A stretch of 64,000 nt of DNA from Shimia biformata (GCF_016888515.1 NZ_JAFEJK010000003.1:183419-247418), one strand, 5' to 3'. Shown: positions 9,826 to 19,200, counted from the stretch's first letter. Translations and numbers: made by a program. Notes: a model not told the origin generated them from the letters alone.

Positions 9826-10563
9826 TTACTCGCGATTGCCAAGGAGTTGCAGCAGGAACATGAACATGTTGATGAAGTCGAGGTAGAGGTTCAGCGCGCC
9901 CATGATGGCGGCTTTGCCCAACCACTCGCTGTCACCGTGATGAGCGTGTTGCAGGTAGGTGTTCTTGATGTTCTGCGTGTCATAGGCGGTCAGCCCGGCA
10001 AAGATCAGCACACCCAGGATCGAGATGGCGAAGTAGATCGCCGGCGAGCCGAGGAAGATGTTGATGATCGACGCGACCAGAAGGCCAATCACACCCATGA
10101 TCAGGAACGATCCCCAGCCCGAGATGTCCTTCTTGGTGGTGTACCCCCAAAGCGAAAGGCCCGCGAATGAGATCGAAGTGACCAGGAAGACCTGTGCGAT
10201 CGAGAAGCCGGTGAAGGCCACGAAGATCCACGACAGGGACAGTCCCATTACTGCGGCAAAGGCATAGAAGAACAGCTGCGCGCCAGCGGCGGACAGGCGG
10301 TTGATCGCCGCGCCAAAGGCAAAGACCATGATCAGCGGAGCGAACATGACGATCCAGCCCAGGATGTTGGGTTGCAGCGTGATGGGATCGCGGAATGCGC
10401 CAAGCAGGGACGGGCTTGTGCCGACCGCCCAGGCAACCGCAAAGGTCAGCAGCATGCCAACCGACATGGTGCCGTAGACTTTGTTCATATGGGCGCGAAG
10501 CCCCTCGTCAATCGCGGCCGCGCGGGTACCCGCAGCAGTCCGGACCGTATCATATTGAGCCAT
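9826..10563 (-). CDS. BAX inhibitor-1 / YccA family membrane protein
   Basis: 245 aa from the ATG whose complement is at 10561-10563, with GGAGG at 10569-10573; an upstream extension to 10653 is not supported. Seven hydrophobic helices are visible after a soluble N terminus that includes R-A-H-M-N-K-V-Y-G-T-M, the usual entry to this family. Family members are calcium-leak-type or FtsH-interacting inner-membrane proteins, but the role in alphaproteobacteria is unclear. It ends N-M-F-M-F-L-L-Q-L-L-G, as in other bacterial members. Confidence 0.88.
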   Translation of the reverse strand: MAQYDTVRTAAGTRAAAIDEGLRAHMNKVYGTMSVGMLLTFAVAWAVGTSPSLLGAFRDPITLQPNILGWIVMFAPLIMVFAFGAAINRLSAAGAQLFFYAFAAVMGLSLSWIFVAFTGFSIAQVFLVTSISFAGLSLWGYTTKKDISGWGSFLIMGVIGLLVASIINIFLGSPAIYFAISILGVLIFAGLTAYDTQNIKNTYLQHAHHGDSEWLGKAAIMGALNLYLDFINMFMFLLQLLGNRE

Positions 10564-10713
10564 TGAAGCCTCCGATATTGAACCCATTGGGGCCGCAGGG
10601 CTGATCCCCGCGGCCTTTGGTGTAAATATCGGTGAGCTTTGCGGCGATTTCAAGGATTTCAGAGTCGAAATCGCCGCGGTAGGGCGGCAATTCGCGCCCG
10701 CCGTCGAAGCCGA

Positions 10714-10923
10714 TTATCCGCGCCAGTGGGACGGGACGTCCCAGGCCGCCCGCTGTGCTTCGCGCCGGGCGTCGGCCCGGGTGATGCCCATGTCCTTCAG
10801 CGCGGCATCGTCCAGACGGGCCAATTGGCGGCGCTGACGGGCAAGGGCAAACAATGCGCGCAGGCCGATGGCTTTGCGGGTCACGGATTTACGCGAGTGT
10901 TCAATGGTGCTGGCGAAGGTCAT
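10714..10923 (-). CDS. DUF1127 small protein
   Basis: 69 aa with AAGGA before the ATG. It carries the DUF1127 signature: Q-R-R-Q-L-A-R-L-D-D-A-A-L-K-D-M-G-I-T-R-A-D-A, where L-x-D-M/L-G-I is the hallmark. Arg-rich DUF1127 proteins bind RNA in some alphaproteobacteria (CcaF1 of Rhodobacter sphaeroides); whether this one does is inference. A second DUF1127 gene sits at 25271. It diverges from a LysR gene, with a LysR-type box between them. Confidence 0.85.
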   Translation of the reverse strand: MTFASTIEHSRKSVTRKAIGLRALFALARQRRQLARLDDAALKDMGITRADARREAQRAAWDVPSHWRG

Positions 10924-10966
10924 AGCGGTTGTCCTTTCAAGCGGTCGTTATGCTTTGTCCTGATTT

Positions 10967-10983
10967 CATCAAATTGCTTGATG
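10967..10983. promoter_or_regulatory. Candidate LysR-type operator
   Basis: CATCAA-ATTGC-TTGATG is a perfect 6-bp inverted repeat with the T-N11-A form expected for LysR-family sites. It sits 44 bases before the DUF1127 start and 69 bases before lysR. A second imperfect palindrome, GTGATACATCAC, lies at 11028-11039, next to the lysR start. Confidence 0.5.
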
Positions 10984-11052
10984 TATGTGGCATTCTATGA
11001 TCAATATTGAAAACGAATGTTTGTGACGTGATACATCACGAGGCTTGATGGA

Positions 11053-11943
11053 ATGCGAAATCTCGATATCACCACGCTCAGAAGCTTTGTCGCCGTTGCG
11101 GATCTGGGGGGCGTAACCAAGGCCGCCGGGTTCCTGCACCTGACGCAATCTGCCGTGTCGATGCAGTTGAAACGGCTGGAAGAGCTGATCGGCGTCGATC
11201 TTCTGGACCGCTCGGGCCGTGGCGTGGCCCTAACCCCGGCAGGTGAACAGATGCTGGGTTATGCCCGCCGCATGGTGTCACTGAACGACGAGGTGATGCG
11301 CCGCCTGACGGATGAGGATTTCGAAGGCGAGGTGTCTCTGGGCGTGCCACATGACATCGTCTATCCCGTCATTCCGCGTGTCTTGCAGCAATTCAATGCC
11401 ACCTATCCCCGTGTGCGGGTGCAGTTGGTGTCTTCGTTCACGCGTGCGCTCAAGCCGCAGTTTGAGCGGGGAGAGCTTGACCTGATCCTGACCACCGAGG
11501 CCGAACATGGCGGCGAAGAGCTTTGCACACTGCCGCTGGCGTGGATCGGCGCGCCGGGCGGGGCGTGCTGGCGGCGGCGGCCCTTGCCCTTTGCGTCCGG
11601 CAGACAATGTGTGTTCCGCACCCGCGCGCTGGCGGCACTGGACAAGGCCGGCATCGAGTGGGATGTGGCCGTGGAAACCGAATCCGACCGCACGGTCGAG
11701 GCGACGGTCAGCGCCGACCTTGGCATCATGGCGATGCTGGAAGGCACCGAGCCGCCGCACCTTGAGGTCATTGACCACGGGGGCGCGTTGCCGGACCTGG
11801 GGGTGCAGCACATCAACCTTTACGGCGGCAACGCGGCCAAGGGCGAGGTGATCTCGCACCTGGCCGACCTGTTGCGCCGGGGCTTCAAGTCCCCGGTTGC
11901 GCGGGCGGATGCCCCGCTACCGCGCCGGGTGGTCGCGCTTTAG
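11053..11943 (+). CDS. LysR family transcriptional regulator
   Basis: 296 aa. The N-terminal winged HTH is clear (L-D-I-T-T-L-R-S-F-V-A-V-A-D-L-G-G-V-T-K-A-A, then Q-S-A-V-S-M-Q-L-K-R-L-E). The type-2 periplasmic-binding-like effector domain follows from about residue 90. The ligand is unknown. It is divergent from the DUF1127 gene, with palindromes in the shared gap that could serve autoregulation. The quinone oxidoreductase downstream is on the other strand, so no target is obvious. Confidence 0.88.
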   Translation: MRNLDITTLRSFVAVADLGGVTKAAGFLHLTQSAVSMQLKRLEELIGVDLLDRSGRGVALTPAGEQMLGYARRMVSLNDEVMRRLTDEDFEGEVSLGVPHDIVYPVIPRVLQQFNATYPRVRVQLVSSFTRALKPQFERGELDLILTTEAEHGGEELCTLPLAWIGAPGGACWRRRPLPFASGRQCVFRTRALAALDKAGIEWDVAVETESDRTVEATVSADLGIMAMLEGTEPPHLEVIDHGGALPDLGVQHINLYGGNAAKGEVISHLADLLRRGFKSPVARADAPLPRRVVAL

Positions 11944-11952
11944 GTTCCGGGA

Positions 11953-12915
11953 TCAGTCGATCCGCACCACGACCTTGCCAGTGGATTTCCGGCTTCTGAG
12001 CAGTTCCATCGCCTGCGCAGTTTCCTCAAGTGGCAGGACGTGGCTGACATGCGGGCGCAGCTTGCCCTCGGTGTACCAGCCAAAAAGCGTGGTCAGGCTG
12101 TCGGTAATCACCTTGGGTTTGAAGCCCATGTAGCCCCCCCAATAAAGCCCCATCACCGTCAGGTTCTTGACCAGCAGGTGGTTGGCAGGGATTTGTGGAA
12201 TGTCGCCGCTGGCGAAGCCGATGGGCAACAGCCGCGCCTCGGGGTTGCAGGCGCGGAAGGCGGCCTTGAACTGATCACCACCCACCGGGTCATAGACCAC
12301 GTCGGCACCGCCAAGTGCCTTCACCTCGGCGCGTATGTCGGCATCGGTGGCGTCGATCAGGTGGTCGGCTCCGGCGCCTTTGGCGACGGCCAGCTTGTCG
12401 GCGCCACGCGCGCAGGCGATGACTTCGGCGCCCATCAGCTTGCCGATTTCAACCGCCGTCAGGCCAACCCCGCCTGCCGCGCCGAGGACTAGCAACCGTT
12501 CCCCCGGCTGCATTCGGGCGCGATAGTCCAGCGCGACGTGGCTGGTCCCATAGGCGACCATGAAGGCGGCAGCGTCCTCGAAGCTCATCCCGTCGGGCAA
12601 AGGGACAGCCCGGCGCGCGTCATAGACGGCAAATTCAGCCAATCCGCCGCTGCCGCCAAATACCGCGACGCGGGTGCCGATGGCCGGTCCCGCCGTGTCG
12701 GGACCAAGCGCGTCGACCACTCCGGCGACTTCCAGCCCACCGACAAACGGCAGGGGCGGCGTGTCCTGATATGTACCCTTCTGCATCAGAAGATCGGCAA
12801 AGTTCAGCGCACATGCATATATTCGAATCCGAATCTCCCCCTTGCCCGGATCGGGCACGGGAATGTCCGCCAAACTGGGCGGGGCATCGTGCGAAGTGGT
12901 CAAAAAAGCGCGCAT
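11953..12915 (-). CDS. NADPH:quinone oxidoreductase-type MDR family dehydrogenase
   Basis: 320 aa from the ATG complement at 12913-12915, with CAGGAGT upstream; a 14-codon extension is unsupported. The medium-chain reductase fold is visible: an N-terminal GroES-like domain with G-L-E-V-A-G-V-V, then a Rossmann domain with L-G-A-A-G-G-V-G-L-T-A. The zinc ligands of alcohol dehydrogenases are absent, so it belongs to the zinc-independent quinone/enoyl reductase branch. It likely reduces quinones or enones with NADPH in the cytosol. Single gene convergent with lysR. Confidence 0.85.
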   Translation of the reverse strand: MRAFLTTSHDAPPSLADIPVPDPGKGEIRIRIYACALNFADLLMQKGTYQDTPPLPFVGGLEVAGVVDALGPDTAGPAIGTRVAVFGGSGGLAEFAVYDARRAVPLPDGMSFEDAAAFMVAYGTSHVALDYRARMQPGERLLVLGAAGGVGLTAVEIGKLMGAEVIACARGADKLAVAKGAGADHLIDATDADIRAEVKALGGADVVYDPVGGDQFKAAFRACNPEARLLPIGFASGDIPQIPANHLLVKNLTVMGLYWGGYMGFKPKVITDSLTTLFGWYTEGKLRPHVSHVLPLEETAQAMELLRSRKSTGKVVVRID

Positions 12916-13074
12916 CCGGTAACTCCTGTTTGATCGCCCCGAGGTATACACGGGCACCTCGAAAGGTCAAAAAAACCGTTCAATCAGAGGCTTTAGCGTG
13001 CTTTACCCAAGGTAAGATGCAATCAATGATTGTATTGCTCGCGATATGGTTAACCGATTGCTTGTGCAAAATTC

Positions 13075-13102
13075 TTGATCGACCCGTGTGACGTGTTATG
13101 CT
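13075..13102 (+). promoter_or_regulatory. Candidate promoter for the XRE gene
   Basis: TTGATC (13075-13080), a 16-bp spacer and TATGCT (13097-13102). Start near 13109 would give a leader of about 115 nt. Confidence 0.4.
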
Positions 13103-13104
13103 TC

Positions 13105-13224
13105 CTGACATCGCTGTAGGGATGCGCGGCGACATTAATGCAAGGGGAGGCGCGCCAGCAGTGGGAGTTGGCGCGTTAAGCCGGCGGAAGCCGGGCGCAA
13201 AAAAATACATTAAGGAGTCGGATA
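13105..13224 (+). promoter_or_regulatory. Structured 5' leader ahead of the XRE gene
   Basis: The leader holds two adjacent hairpins: GCGCGCC...GGCGCGT around 13151-13176 and GCCGGC-GGAA-GCCGGG around 13180-13196. An A-rich run and the AAGGAGTCGG ribosome site follow. The rest of the 12916-13224 gap holds nothing else recognised. Not a known riboswitch class by eye. Confidence 0.35.
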
Positions 13225-13590
13225 ATGACGCACCCAGTCGATGTTCATGTAGGCAAGCGCATTCGTCAGCGTCGCTGGCTGACCGGCATGACCCAGCAGC
13301 AGCTGGCGCAACAGGTCGGGATCAAGTTCCAGCAAATTCAGAAGTACGAAACCGGTGCAAACCGGGTCAGCGCGTCCCGGCTTTGGGATATTGCCGACGC
13401 ACTTGATGTGCCGGTCAGCTTCTTCTTCGAAGGGCTTGAGAAGGACGATGCAGGCGAAACCACCGCCGTGCCCGCCGATCTGATGGGGGACAAGGAAGCC
13501 CTTGATCTGGTGCGGTCTTACTACTCGATCCCAGAGAACCAGCGCCGTCGCCTGTTCGAGCTTGCACGGGTCCTTTCGGACGTCGCTTGA
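13225..13590 (+). CDS. XRE family HTH transcriptional regulator
   Basis: 121 aa with AAGGAG before the ATG. A lambda-repressor-like HTH spans about residues 10-66: V-G-K-R-I-R-Q-R-R-W-L-T-G-M-T-Q-Q-Q-L-A, then V-G-I-K-F-Q-Q-I-Q-K-Y-E-T-G and R-V-S-A-S-R-L-W-D-I-A-D-A-L. A short acidic C-terminal part follows. Proteins of this size and pattern are widespread in alphaproteobacteria and are usually of unknown target; some regulate cell-cycle or quorum-linked functions. It precedes the phosphatase gene by 56 bp and may be co-transcribed with it. Confidence 0.85.
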   Translation: MTHPVDVHVGKRIRQRRWLTGMTQQQLAQQVGIKFQQIQKYETGANRVSASRLWDIADALDVPVSFFFEGLEKDDAGETTAVPADLMGDKEALDLVRSYYSIPENQRRRLFELARVLSDVA

Positions 13591-13646
13591 GTTCCTGATC
13601 CACCTGCAGTAGCGCTGGTAAAACGGCGATCGTGCAGGAGCAGCCA

Positions 13647-14447
13647 ATGGATCAATCTGAGAAAGACGATATTCGCGACGTGGCATCCGAACTGGCGGAT
13701 GTCGCGCGCGAAGCGATTCTGCCTTTCTTTCGCAGGACGGACCTGGTTGCCGACAACAAGCTGGACGGCGGATTCGATCCGGTCACGGCTGCGGACCGGG
13801 CCTCGGAAGCGGCGATGCGGGCCATTCTTGCCAAGCGCCGCCCCGACGACGCGATCATGGGGGAAGAGTTCGATGACAAGCCCGGCACCACCGGCCTGAC
13901 ATGGGTTCTGGACCCGATCGACGGCACGCGCGGGTTCATCAGTGGCACGCCGACATGGGGGGTGCTGATCTCGGTCATGAACCAGGATGGGCCGATTCAT
14001 GGGGTGATTGATCAACCCTACATAGGCGAACGGTTCTCTGGCGGTCTGGGTGTGGCCGAGGTCACGGGGCCGATAGGGACCGCGGCGTTGCGGGTCTCAT
14101 CGGTCAAGGCGCTGAATCAAGCCACCGTTTTTACGACTTTCCCCGAGGTCGGCACCACCAACGAAGGGCAGGGGTTTGCCAATGTCGCGCGGCATTGCAA
14201 GCTGACACGCTATGGCATGGATTGTTATGCCTATGCGCTTCTGGCTGCGGGGCAAATCGACATGGTGATCGAGGCTGGGTTGCATGCCTATGACGTGCAG
14301 GCCCCGATTGCCGTGATCGAGGCGGCCGGTGGCATCGTGACCGGCTGGAAGGGTGAGAAAATCCACATGGGCGGCCGTGTCCTGGCTGCGGCGACGCCGG
14401 AATTGCACGCGGCTGCCCTGAAAATCCTTTCGGAAATACCAGATTGA
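13647..14447 (+). CDS. hisN: Inositol-monophosphatase family phosphatase, probable histidinol-phosphatase (HisN type)
   Basis: 266 aa from ATG 13647, with CAGGAG at 13635-13640 (a GTG five codons earlier overlaps that ribosome site). The Mg-dependent phosphatase motifs are visible: G-E-E-F at residues 72-75 and W-V-L-D-P-I-D-G-T-R-G-F with D-P-I-D-G-T at 89-94. A late Y-D-V-Q-A-P replaces the usual W-D-x-A-A/P. The R-G-F-I-S-G-T-P-T-W-G stretch is characteristic of HisN-type histidinol-phosphatases rather than SuhB, which suggests a late step of histidine synthesis. Substrate is by family resemblance only. Confidence 0.75.
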   Translation: MDQSEKDDIRDVASELADVAREAILPFFRRTDLVADNKLDGGFDPVTAADRASEAAMRAILAKRRPDDAIMGEEFDDKPGTTGLTWVLDPIDGTRGFISGTPTWGVLISVMNQDGPIHGVIDQPYIGERFSGGLGVAEVTGPIGTAALRVSSVKALNQATVFTTFPEVGTTNEGQGFANVARHCKLTRYGMDCYAYALLAAGQIDMVIEAGLHAYDVQAPIAVIEAAGGIVTGWKGEKIHMGGRVLAAATPELHAAALKILSEIPD

Positions 14448-14482
14448 ACCTGTCCGGGCCCGTCCGTTAACCTGGGCCCATC

Positions 14483-14519
14483 AGCCCCCGAGTCCTTTGC
14501 CCGCTTTCTGTCGGGGGCT
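14483..14519 (+). terminator. Terminator-like hairpin after hisN
   Basis: AGCCCCCGA (14483-14491) pairs with TCGGGGGCT (14511-14519) across a 19-base loop, followed by TTCAC. Confidence 0.55.
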
Positions 14520-14520
14520 T

Positions 14521-14559
14521 TCACACTTCGGTTTCCGAAACGGGCCAGACGAAGTGTGA
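14521..14559. promoter_or_regulatory. Long inverted repeat directly before the deaminase gene
   Basis: TCACACTTCG (14521-14530) and its exact reverse complement CGAAGTGTGA (14550-14559) flank a 19-base centre that contains the smaller palindrome GTTTCCGAAAC. It ends 10 bases before the start codon and abuts the AAAGGAC ribosome site. It could be an operator or a translation-control hairpin. Confidence 0.45.
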
Positions 14560-14569
14560 AAGGACAAAC

Positions 14570-15904
14570 ATGCGCGAAACTCTGATCAAGAACGCCCGCA
14601 CCATTCTGACGATGGATGATGCGCGCAATGAACTTGTGTCTGCCGATATCCTGGTCCGCGACGGGGAGATTGCCGCCGTGGGGCAGGGGCTTTCCACGAC
14701 CGGCGAGACCGTCAATGCAGCCAATTGCGTGGTGACGCCGGGATTGGTGAACACCCATCACCACCTCTATCAGACCCTGACCCGCGCGGTGCCGGGCGGA
14801 CAGGATGCGCTGCTGTTTGGCTGGCTCAAGACGCTTTATCCGATCTGGTCCCGGTTCGGCCCGGAAGAGATGTTCATTTCCGCTCAGGTCGGGCTGGCGG
14901 AACTGGCGTTGTCGGGCTGCACGCTGACGTCGGACCACCTTTATCTTTATCCCAACGGGTCGCGGCTGGATGACACAATCGACGCGGCACGCGAGATTGG
15001 CATGCGGTTCCATCCGACCCGTGGCGCGATGAGCATCGGCGAAAGCGATGGCGGGCTGCCGCCGGATTCGCTGGTCGAGCGCGAGGCGGATATTCTGAAC
15101 GATGCCATCCGTCTGGTCGATACCCATCACGACCCGAGTGACGGGGCAATGGTGCGGGTTGGGATCGCGCCCTGTTCGCCGTTCTCGGTCAGTCGCGAGT
15201 TGATGCGGGATGCCGCGATCCTTGCCCGCGACAAGGGGGTAATGCTGCACACCCATCTGGCTGAGAATGACGAAGATATCGCCTACAGCCTTGAGACCTT
15301 CGGCTGCCGTCCCGGTCAATATGCCGAGGATCTGGGCTGGACCGGCGACGATGTCTGGCATGCCCATTGCGTCAAGCTGGACGGACAGGAGATCGACCTG
15401 TTTGCCCGGTCCAAGACCGGCGTGGCGCATTGCCCCTGTTCGAATTGTCGTCTGGGGTCGGGGATCGCGCCGGTGCGGGCGATGCGGGATGCGGGCGTTC
15501 CGGTTGGTCTTGGTGTTGATGGCTCGGCCAGCAATGACGCGGGCAATCTGGTGCTGGAGGCGCGGCAGGCGATGCTGTTGCAGCGGGTGGCGCAAGGTGC
15601 GGACGCCATGAGCGCGCGCGAGGCACTGGAGATTGCAACGCGGGGCGGGGCCGAAGTGCTGGGCCGATCCGATTGCGGTCAGATCGCAGTGGGCAAGCGC
15701 GCCGATATCGCCATCTGGGACGTCGGCGGCATTGAAAGCGCCGGAAGCTGGGATCCGGCGGCCCTGTTGCTGGCGGGGCCAACCCGTGTGCGTGACCTGT
15801 TTGTGGAAGGACGGCAGGTGGTGCGCGACGGCCATGTCACCACGATCGACCTGCCGCGTGTGATCGAGCGTCAGAATGCGCTGGCGACAAAACTGGCGGG
15901 CTAA
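14570..15904 (+). CDS. Amidohydrolase, probable 8-oxoguanine deaminase
   Basis: 444 aa. Cytosolic metal-dependent deaminase of the guanine/TRZ/ATZ group. Metal and catalytic motifs are visible: N-T-H-H-H-L-Y-Q at residues 62-68, H-T-H-L-A-E-N near 227-233, W-H-A-H-C-V-K-L near 265, and G-L-G-V-D-G-S-A-S-N-D near 307. The H-H-H-L-Y-Q and A-H-C-P-C-S-N-C patterns resemble 8-oxoguanine deaminases, which convert 8-oxoguanine to uric acid and scavenge oxidised purines. Atrazine/hydroxyatrazine-type activity is the alternative. Single gene with its own terminator and a palindrome at its start. Confidence 0.8.
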   Translation: MRETLIKNARTILTMDDARNELVSADILVRDGEIAAVGQGLSTTGETVNAANCVVTPGLVNTHHHLYQTLTRAVPGGQDALLFGWLKTLYPIWSRFGPEEMFISAQVGLAELALSGCTLTSDHLYLYPNGSRLDDTIDAAREIGMRFHPTRGAMSIGESDGGLPPDSLVEREADILNDAIRLVDTHHDPSDGAMVRVGIAPCSPFSVSRELMRDAAILARDKGVMLHTHLAENDEDIAYSLETFGCRPGQYAEDLGWTGDDVWHAHCVKLDGQEIDLFARSKTGVAHCPCSNCRLGSGIAPVRAMRDAGVPVGLGVDGSASNDAGNLVLEARQAMLLQRVAQGADAMSAREALEIATRGGAEVLGRSDCGQIAVGKRADIAIWDVGGIESAGSWDPAALLLAGPTRVRDLFVEGRQVVRDGHVTTIDLPRVIERQNALATKLAG

Positions 15905-15910
15905 AAAGCG

Positions 15911-15938
15911 AAAGGCGTCGGAAAACCGACGCCTTTTC
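15911..15938 (+). terminator. Rho-independent terminator of the deaminase gene
   Basis: AAAGGCGTCGG (15911-15921), loop AAAA, CCGACGCCTTT (15926-15936), then TTCG and TTTCC. Confidence 0.85.
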
Positions 15939-15947
15939 GTTTCCTCT

Positions 15948-16022
15948 TGGAGCGGGCGAGGCGATTCGAACGCCCGACCCTAACCTTGGCAAGGTTATGC
16001 TCTACCCCTGAGCTACGCCCGC
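15948..16022 (-). tRNA. tRNA-Gly (anticodon GCC), copy 1
   Basis: Read on the minus strand: acceptor GCGGGCG pairs with CGCCCGC. The anticodon stem-loop is TAACC-TTGCCAA-GGTTA with anticodon GCC, and the T arm contains GTTCGAATC. The genomic 3' end TCCA gives an encoded CCA. Length 75 with CCA. Confidence 0.97.
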
Positions 16023-16045
16023 GCACCAAGTGGTCTTTTTCTCAA

Positions 16046-16120
16046 TGGAGCGGGCGAGGCGATTCGAACGCCCGACCCTAACCTTGGCAAGGTTATGCTC
16101 TACCCCTGAGCTACGCCCGC
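16046..16120 (-). tRNA. tRNA-Gly (anticodon GCC), copy 2
   Basis: Identical over all 75 bases to the copy at 15948-16022, in the same orientation, separated by 23 bases. This is a tandem duplication serving GGC/GGT codons, and the pair is probably co-transcribed. Confidence 0.97.
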
Positions 16121-16205
16121 ATCATTGAGTGAGGCGTGAGATATAAAGACTCGGCCCCGCCTGCAAGAGGAAAATTCACCCAGTCCGGCCAAAGAGCCAA
16201 AAAAA

Positions 16206-16259
16206 TCGCGCCGCAGGCGCGATGCCTGCGGCGCGAGTATTTGGGCAAGAAAGAAGCGG
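16206..16259. repeat. REP-like dispersed element with perfect palindrome, copy 3
   Basis: TCGCGCCGCAGGC (16206-16218) and its exact complement GCCTGCGGCGCGA (16224-16236) are followed by GTATTTGGGCAAGAAAGAAG. It lies 5 bases beyond the pyc stop and may double as the pyc terminator. Related elements are at 4852, 8318 and 28505. Confidence 0.6.
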
Positions 16260-16264
16260 GCGGG

Positions 16265-19200
16265 TCAGTCGAACTCGACCAGCAGGTCCTTGGCGTCGAT
16301 CTGGCCGCCGGCCTGCACGTGGACCGCTTTGACGGTGGCGTCGCGTTCGGCGTGGATGCCGGTTTCCATTTTCATCGCTTCGATGGTCAGCAGAAGGTCG
16401 CCTTCTTTCACCTCTTGTCCGGCTGCGACCGCGATCGAGGCGACGACGCCGGGCATCGGGGCACCGACGTGGTTCGGGTTGCCTTCTTCGACCTTGGGAC
16501 GTGCAACGGTGGTGGATTTCACCATCCGGTTCGGCACGCGGATGGTGCGCGGCTGGCCGTTCAGTTCGAAGAAGACTTTGACCTCGCCGTTTTCATCCGT
16601 CTCGCCGATGGCCTGCAGGCGGATTTCGAGCGTTTTGCCGGGGTCGATCTCGGCCTCGATCTCTTCGCCCGGTTCCATGCCGTAGAAGAAGGTGCGCGTG
16701 GGCAGGGTGCGGACCGGACCATAGGTGCGGTGGCGGCCCATGTAGTCGAGGAAGACCTTGGGATACATCAGGTAGCCGTTCAGGTCCTCGTCATCGACGG
16801 CAAAGCCTTCAAGCTGGTCCGACACTTCTTTGCGGATGGCTTCCAGGTCAACCGGGGGCAGGTGTTTTCCGGGGCGTTCGGTATTGGGTTTCTCGCCTTT
16901 CAGCACCTTTTTGACGATGCCCGAGGGGAAGCCGCCCGGAGGTTGGCCGAGATTGCCGCGCATCATGTCGATCACGCTGTCGGGGAAAGCGACATCGGTC
17001 TTGGGGTCCTCGACCTGGGCGCGGGTCAGGCCCTGGCTGACCATCATCAGCGCCATGTCCCCCACCACTTTCGACGAGGGCGTGACCTTGACGATATCGC
17101 CGAACATCATGTTCACATCCGCATAGGCCTGCGCCACTTCGTGCCAGCGTTCTTCAAGACCAAGGCTGCGGGCCTGTGCCTTGAGATTGGTGAACTGGCC
17201 GCCGGGCATTTCGTGCAGGTAGACTTCGGACGCCGGGGCCTGAAGCCCGGATTCGAAGGCGGCGTATTGGCCGCGCACGGCCTCCCAGTAGTTCGAGATC
17301 TCGCGCACGGCGCCAATGTCCAGATCGCTTTCGCGGTCGGTAAAGCGCAGGGCTTCCAGGATCGAGCCCATGGTCGGCTGCGAGGTATTGCCCGAGAAGG
17401 CATCCATCGCGGCATCGACGCAATCGACACCTGCGCGGGCAGCAGCCAGCACGGTTGCGATGGCGGCGCCCGACGTGTCGTGTGTGTGGAAGTGGATCGG
17501 GATATCGACCGCATCTTTCAGCGCGGGGAACAGGGCTTCGGCAGCCGGGACCTTCATCAGCCCGGCCATGTCCTTGATCCCCAGCACATGTGCGCCGGCG
17601 GCTTCCAGCTCTTTGGCCATGTTGACGTAATAGGCGATGTCGTACTTGGCGCGGCCGGAATCCAGCGCATCGCCGGTGTAACAGATCGTGCCTTCGCAGA
17701 TCTTGCCGTTTTCCTGCACCGCATCCATCGCGACGCGCATGTTTTCAACCCAGTTGAGCGAGTCGAAGACGCGGAACACGTCGACGCCGGTCACGGCGGC
17801 CTGACGGACAAATTCCTGCACCACGTTGTCGGGATAGTTGGTGTAACCCACCCCGTTCGAGGCGCGCAGCAGCATCTGGGTCAGGATGTTGGGCATATGC
17901 GCGCGGATGTCGCGCAGCCGTTGCCACGGGCATTCCTGCAGGAAGCGATAGGCCACGTCGAAGGTCGCGCCGCCCCAGCATTCGACCGAGAACAGCTGCG
18001 GGAGGTTGGCGGCATAGGCCGGTGCCACCTTGATCATGTCGATAGACCGCATCCGGGTCGCCAGAAGCGACTGGTGCCCGTCGCGCATCGTGGTGTCGGT
18101 GAACAGAAGCTGGTTCTGCGCCTTCATCCAGTCGGCAACTGCCTTGGGGCCCTGTTCATCCAGCAGGTTGCGGGTGCCTTTGGCTGGGGTGTCGGCGCGT
18201 TTTGCCGGGCAGCGCGCTGGTTTCAGGTCGGCGTGGGGTTTCGGGCGGTTCTGGACCTCGGGGTGGCCGTTCACGGTGATGTCGGCGATATAGGTCAGGA
18301 CCTTGGTGCCGCGGTCGCGGCGCTTCTTGAACTGAAACAGTTCCGGCGTCTCGTCGATGAACTTCGTCGTATACTGGTTCGTGAGGAAGGTCGGGTGTTT
18401 CAGCAGGTTCTCGACAAAGGCGATGTTGGTCGAGACACCGCGGATACGGAATTCGCGCAAGGCCCGGTCCATCCGCGCGATGGCCTTTTCCGGCGTCGGC
18501 GCCCATGCGGTGACCTTGGTCAGGAGCGAGTCATAGTAGCGCGTGATCACCCCGCCTGCATAAGCCGTACCGCCATCCAGACGGATGCCCATGCCGGTGG
18601 CCGAGCGATAGGCGGTGATGCGGCCATAGTCGGGGATGAAGTTGTTTTGCGGGTCTTCGGTGGTGACGCGGGTCTGCAGCGCGTGACCGTTCAGACGGAT
18701 GTCATATTGCGACGCCTTGCCGGTGGCCTCGGCCAGTGACTTGCCTTCGGCGATCAGGATCTGCGCCTGCACGATGTCGATGCCGGTGACTTCCTCGGTG
18801 ACGGTATGTTCGACCTGCACGCGGGGGTTCACCTCGATGAAGTAGAATTTGCCGGTCTCCATATCCATCAGGAACTCGACCGTGCCGGCACATTCGTAAT
18901 TCACATGGGCACAGATCTTGCGGCCCAGTTCGCAGATTTCCTCGCGTTGGGCTTCGGAAAGATAGGGGGCAGGGGCGCGTTCGACGACTTTCTGGTTGCG
19001 GCGCTGGACCGAGCAGTCGCGTTCGTAGAGGTGATAGATATTGCCCATCTTGTCGCCGAGGATCTGGACCTCGACGTGGCGGGCGCGGGTGATCATCTTT
19101 TCCAGATAGCCTTCGCCGTTACCAAAGGCGGCTTCGGCCTCGCGGCGGCCTTCGAGGACTTTCTCCTCGACTTCCTTTTCGCTGAAGATCGGGCGCATCC

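Noticed and set aside
15948..16120. tRNA-Gly pair as an integration scar
   Set aside because: Both copies are complete and identical with no integrase or foreign DNA nearby; tandem tRNA duplication suffices.
16136..18739. 867-codon open frame antisense to pyc
   Set aside because: It lies wholly opposite the pyruvate carboxylase gene, has His/Asp/Val-rich composition typical of the antisense of GC-rich codons, and no recognisable domain or ribosome site.
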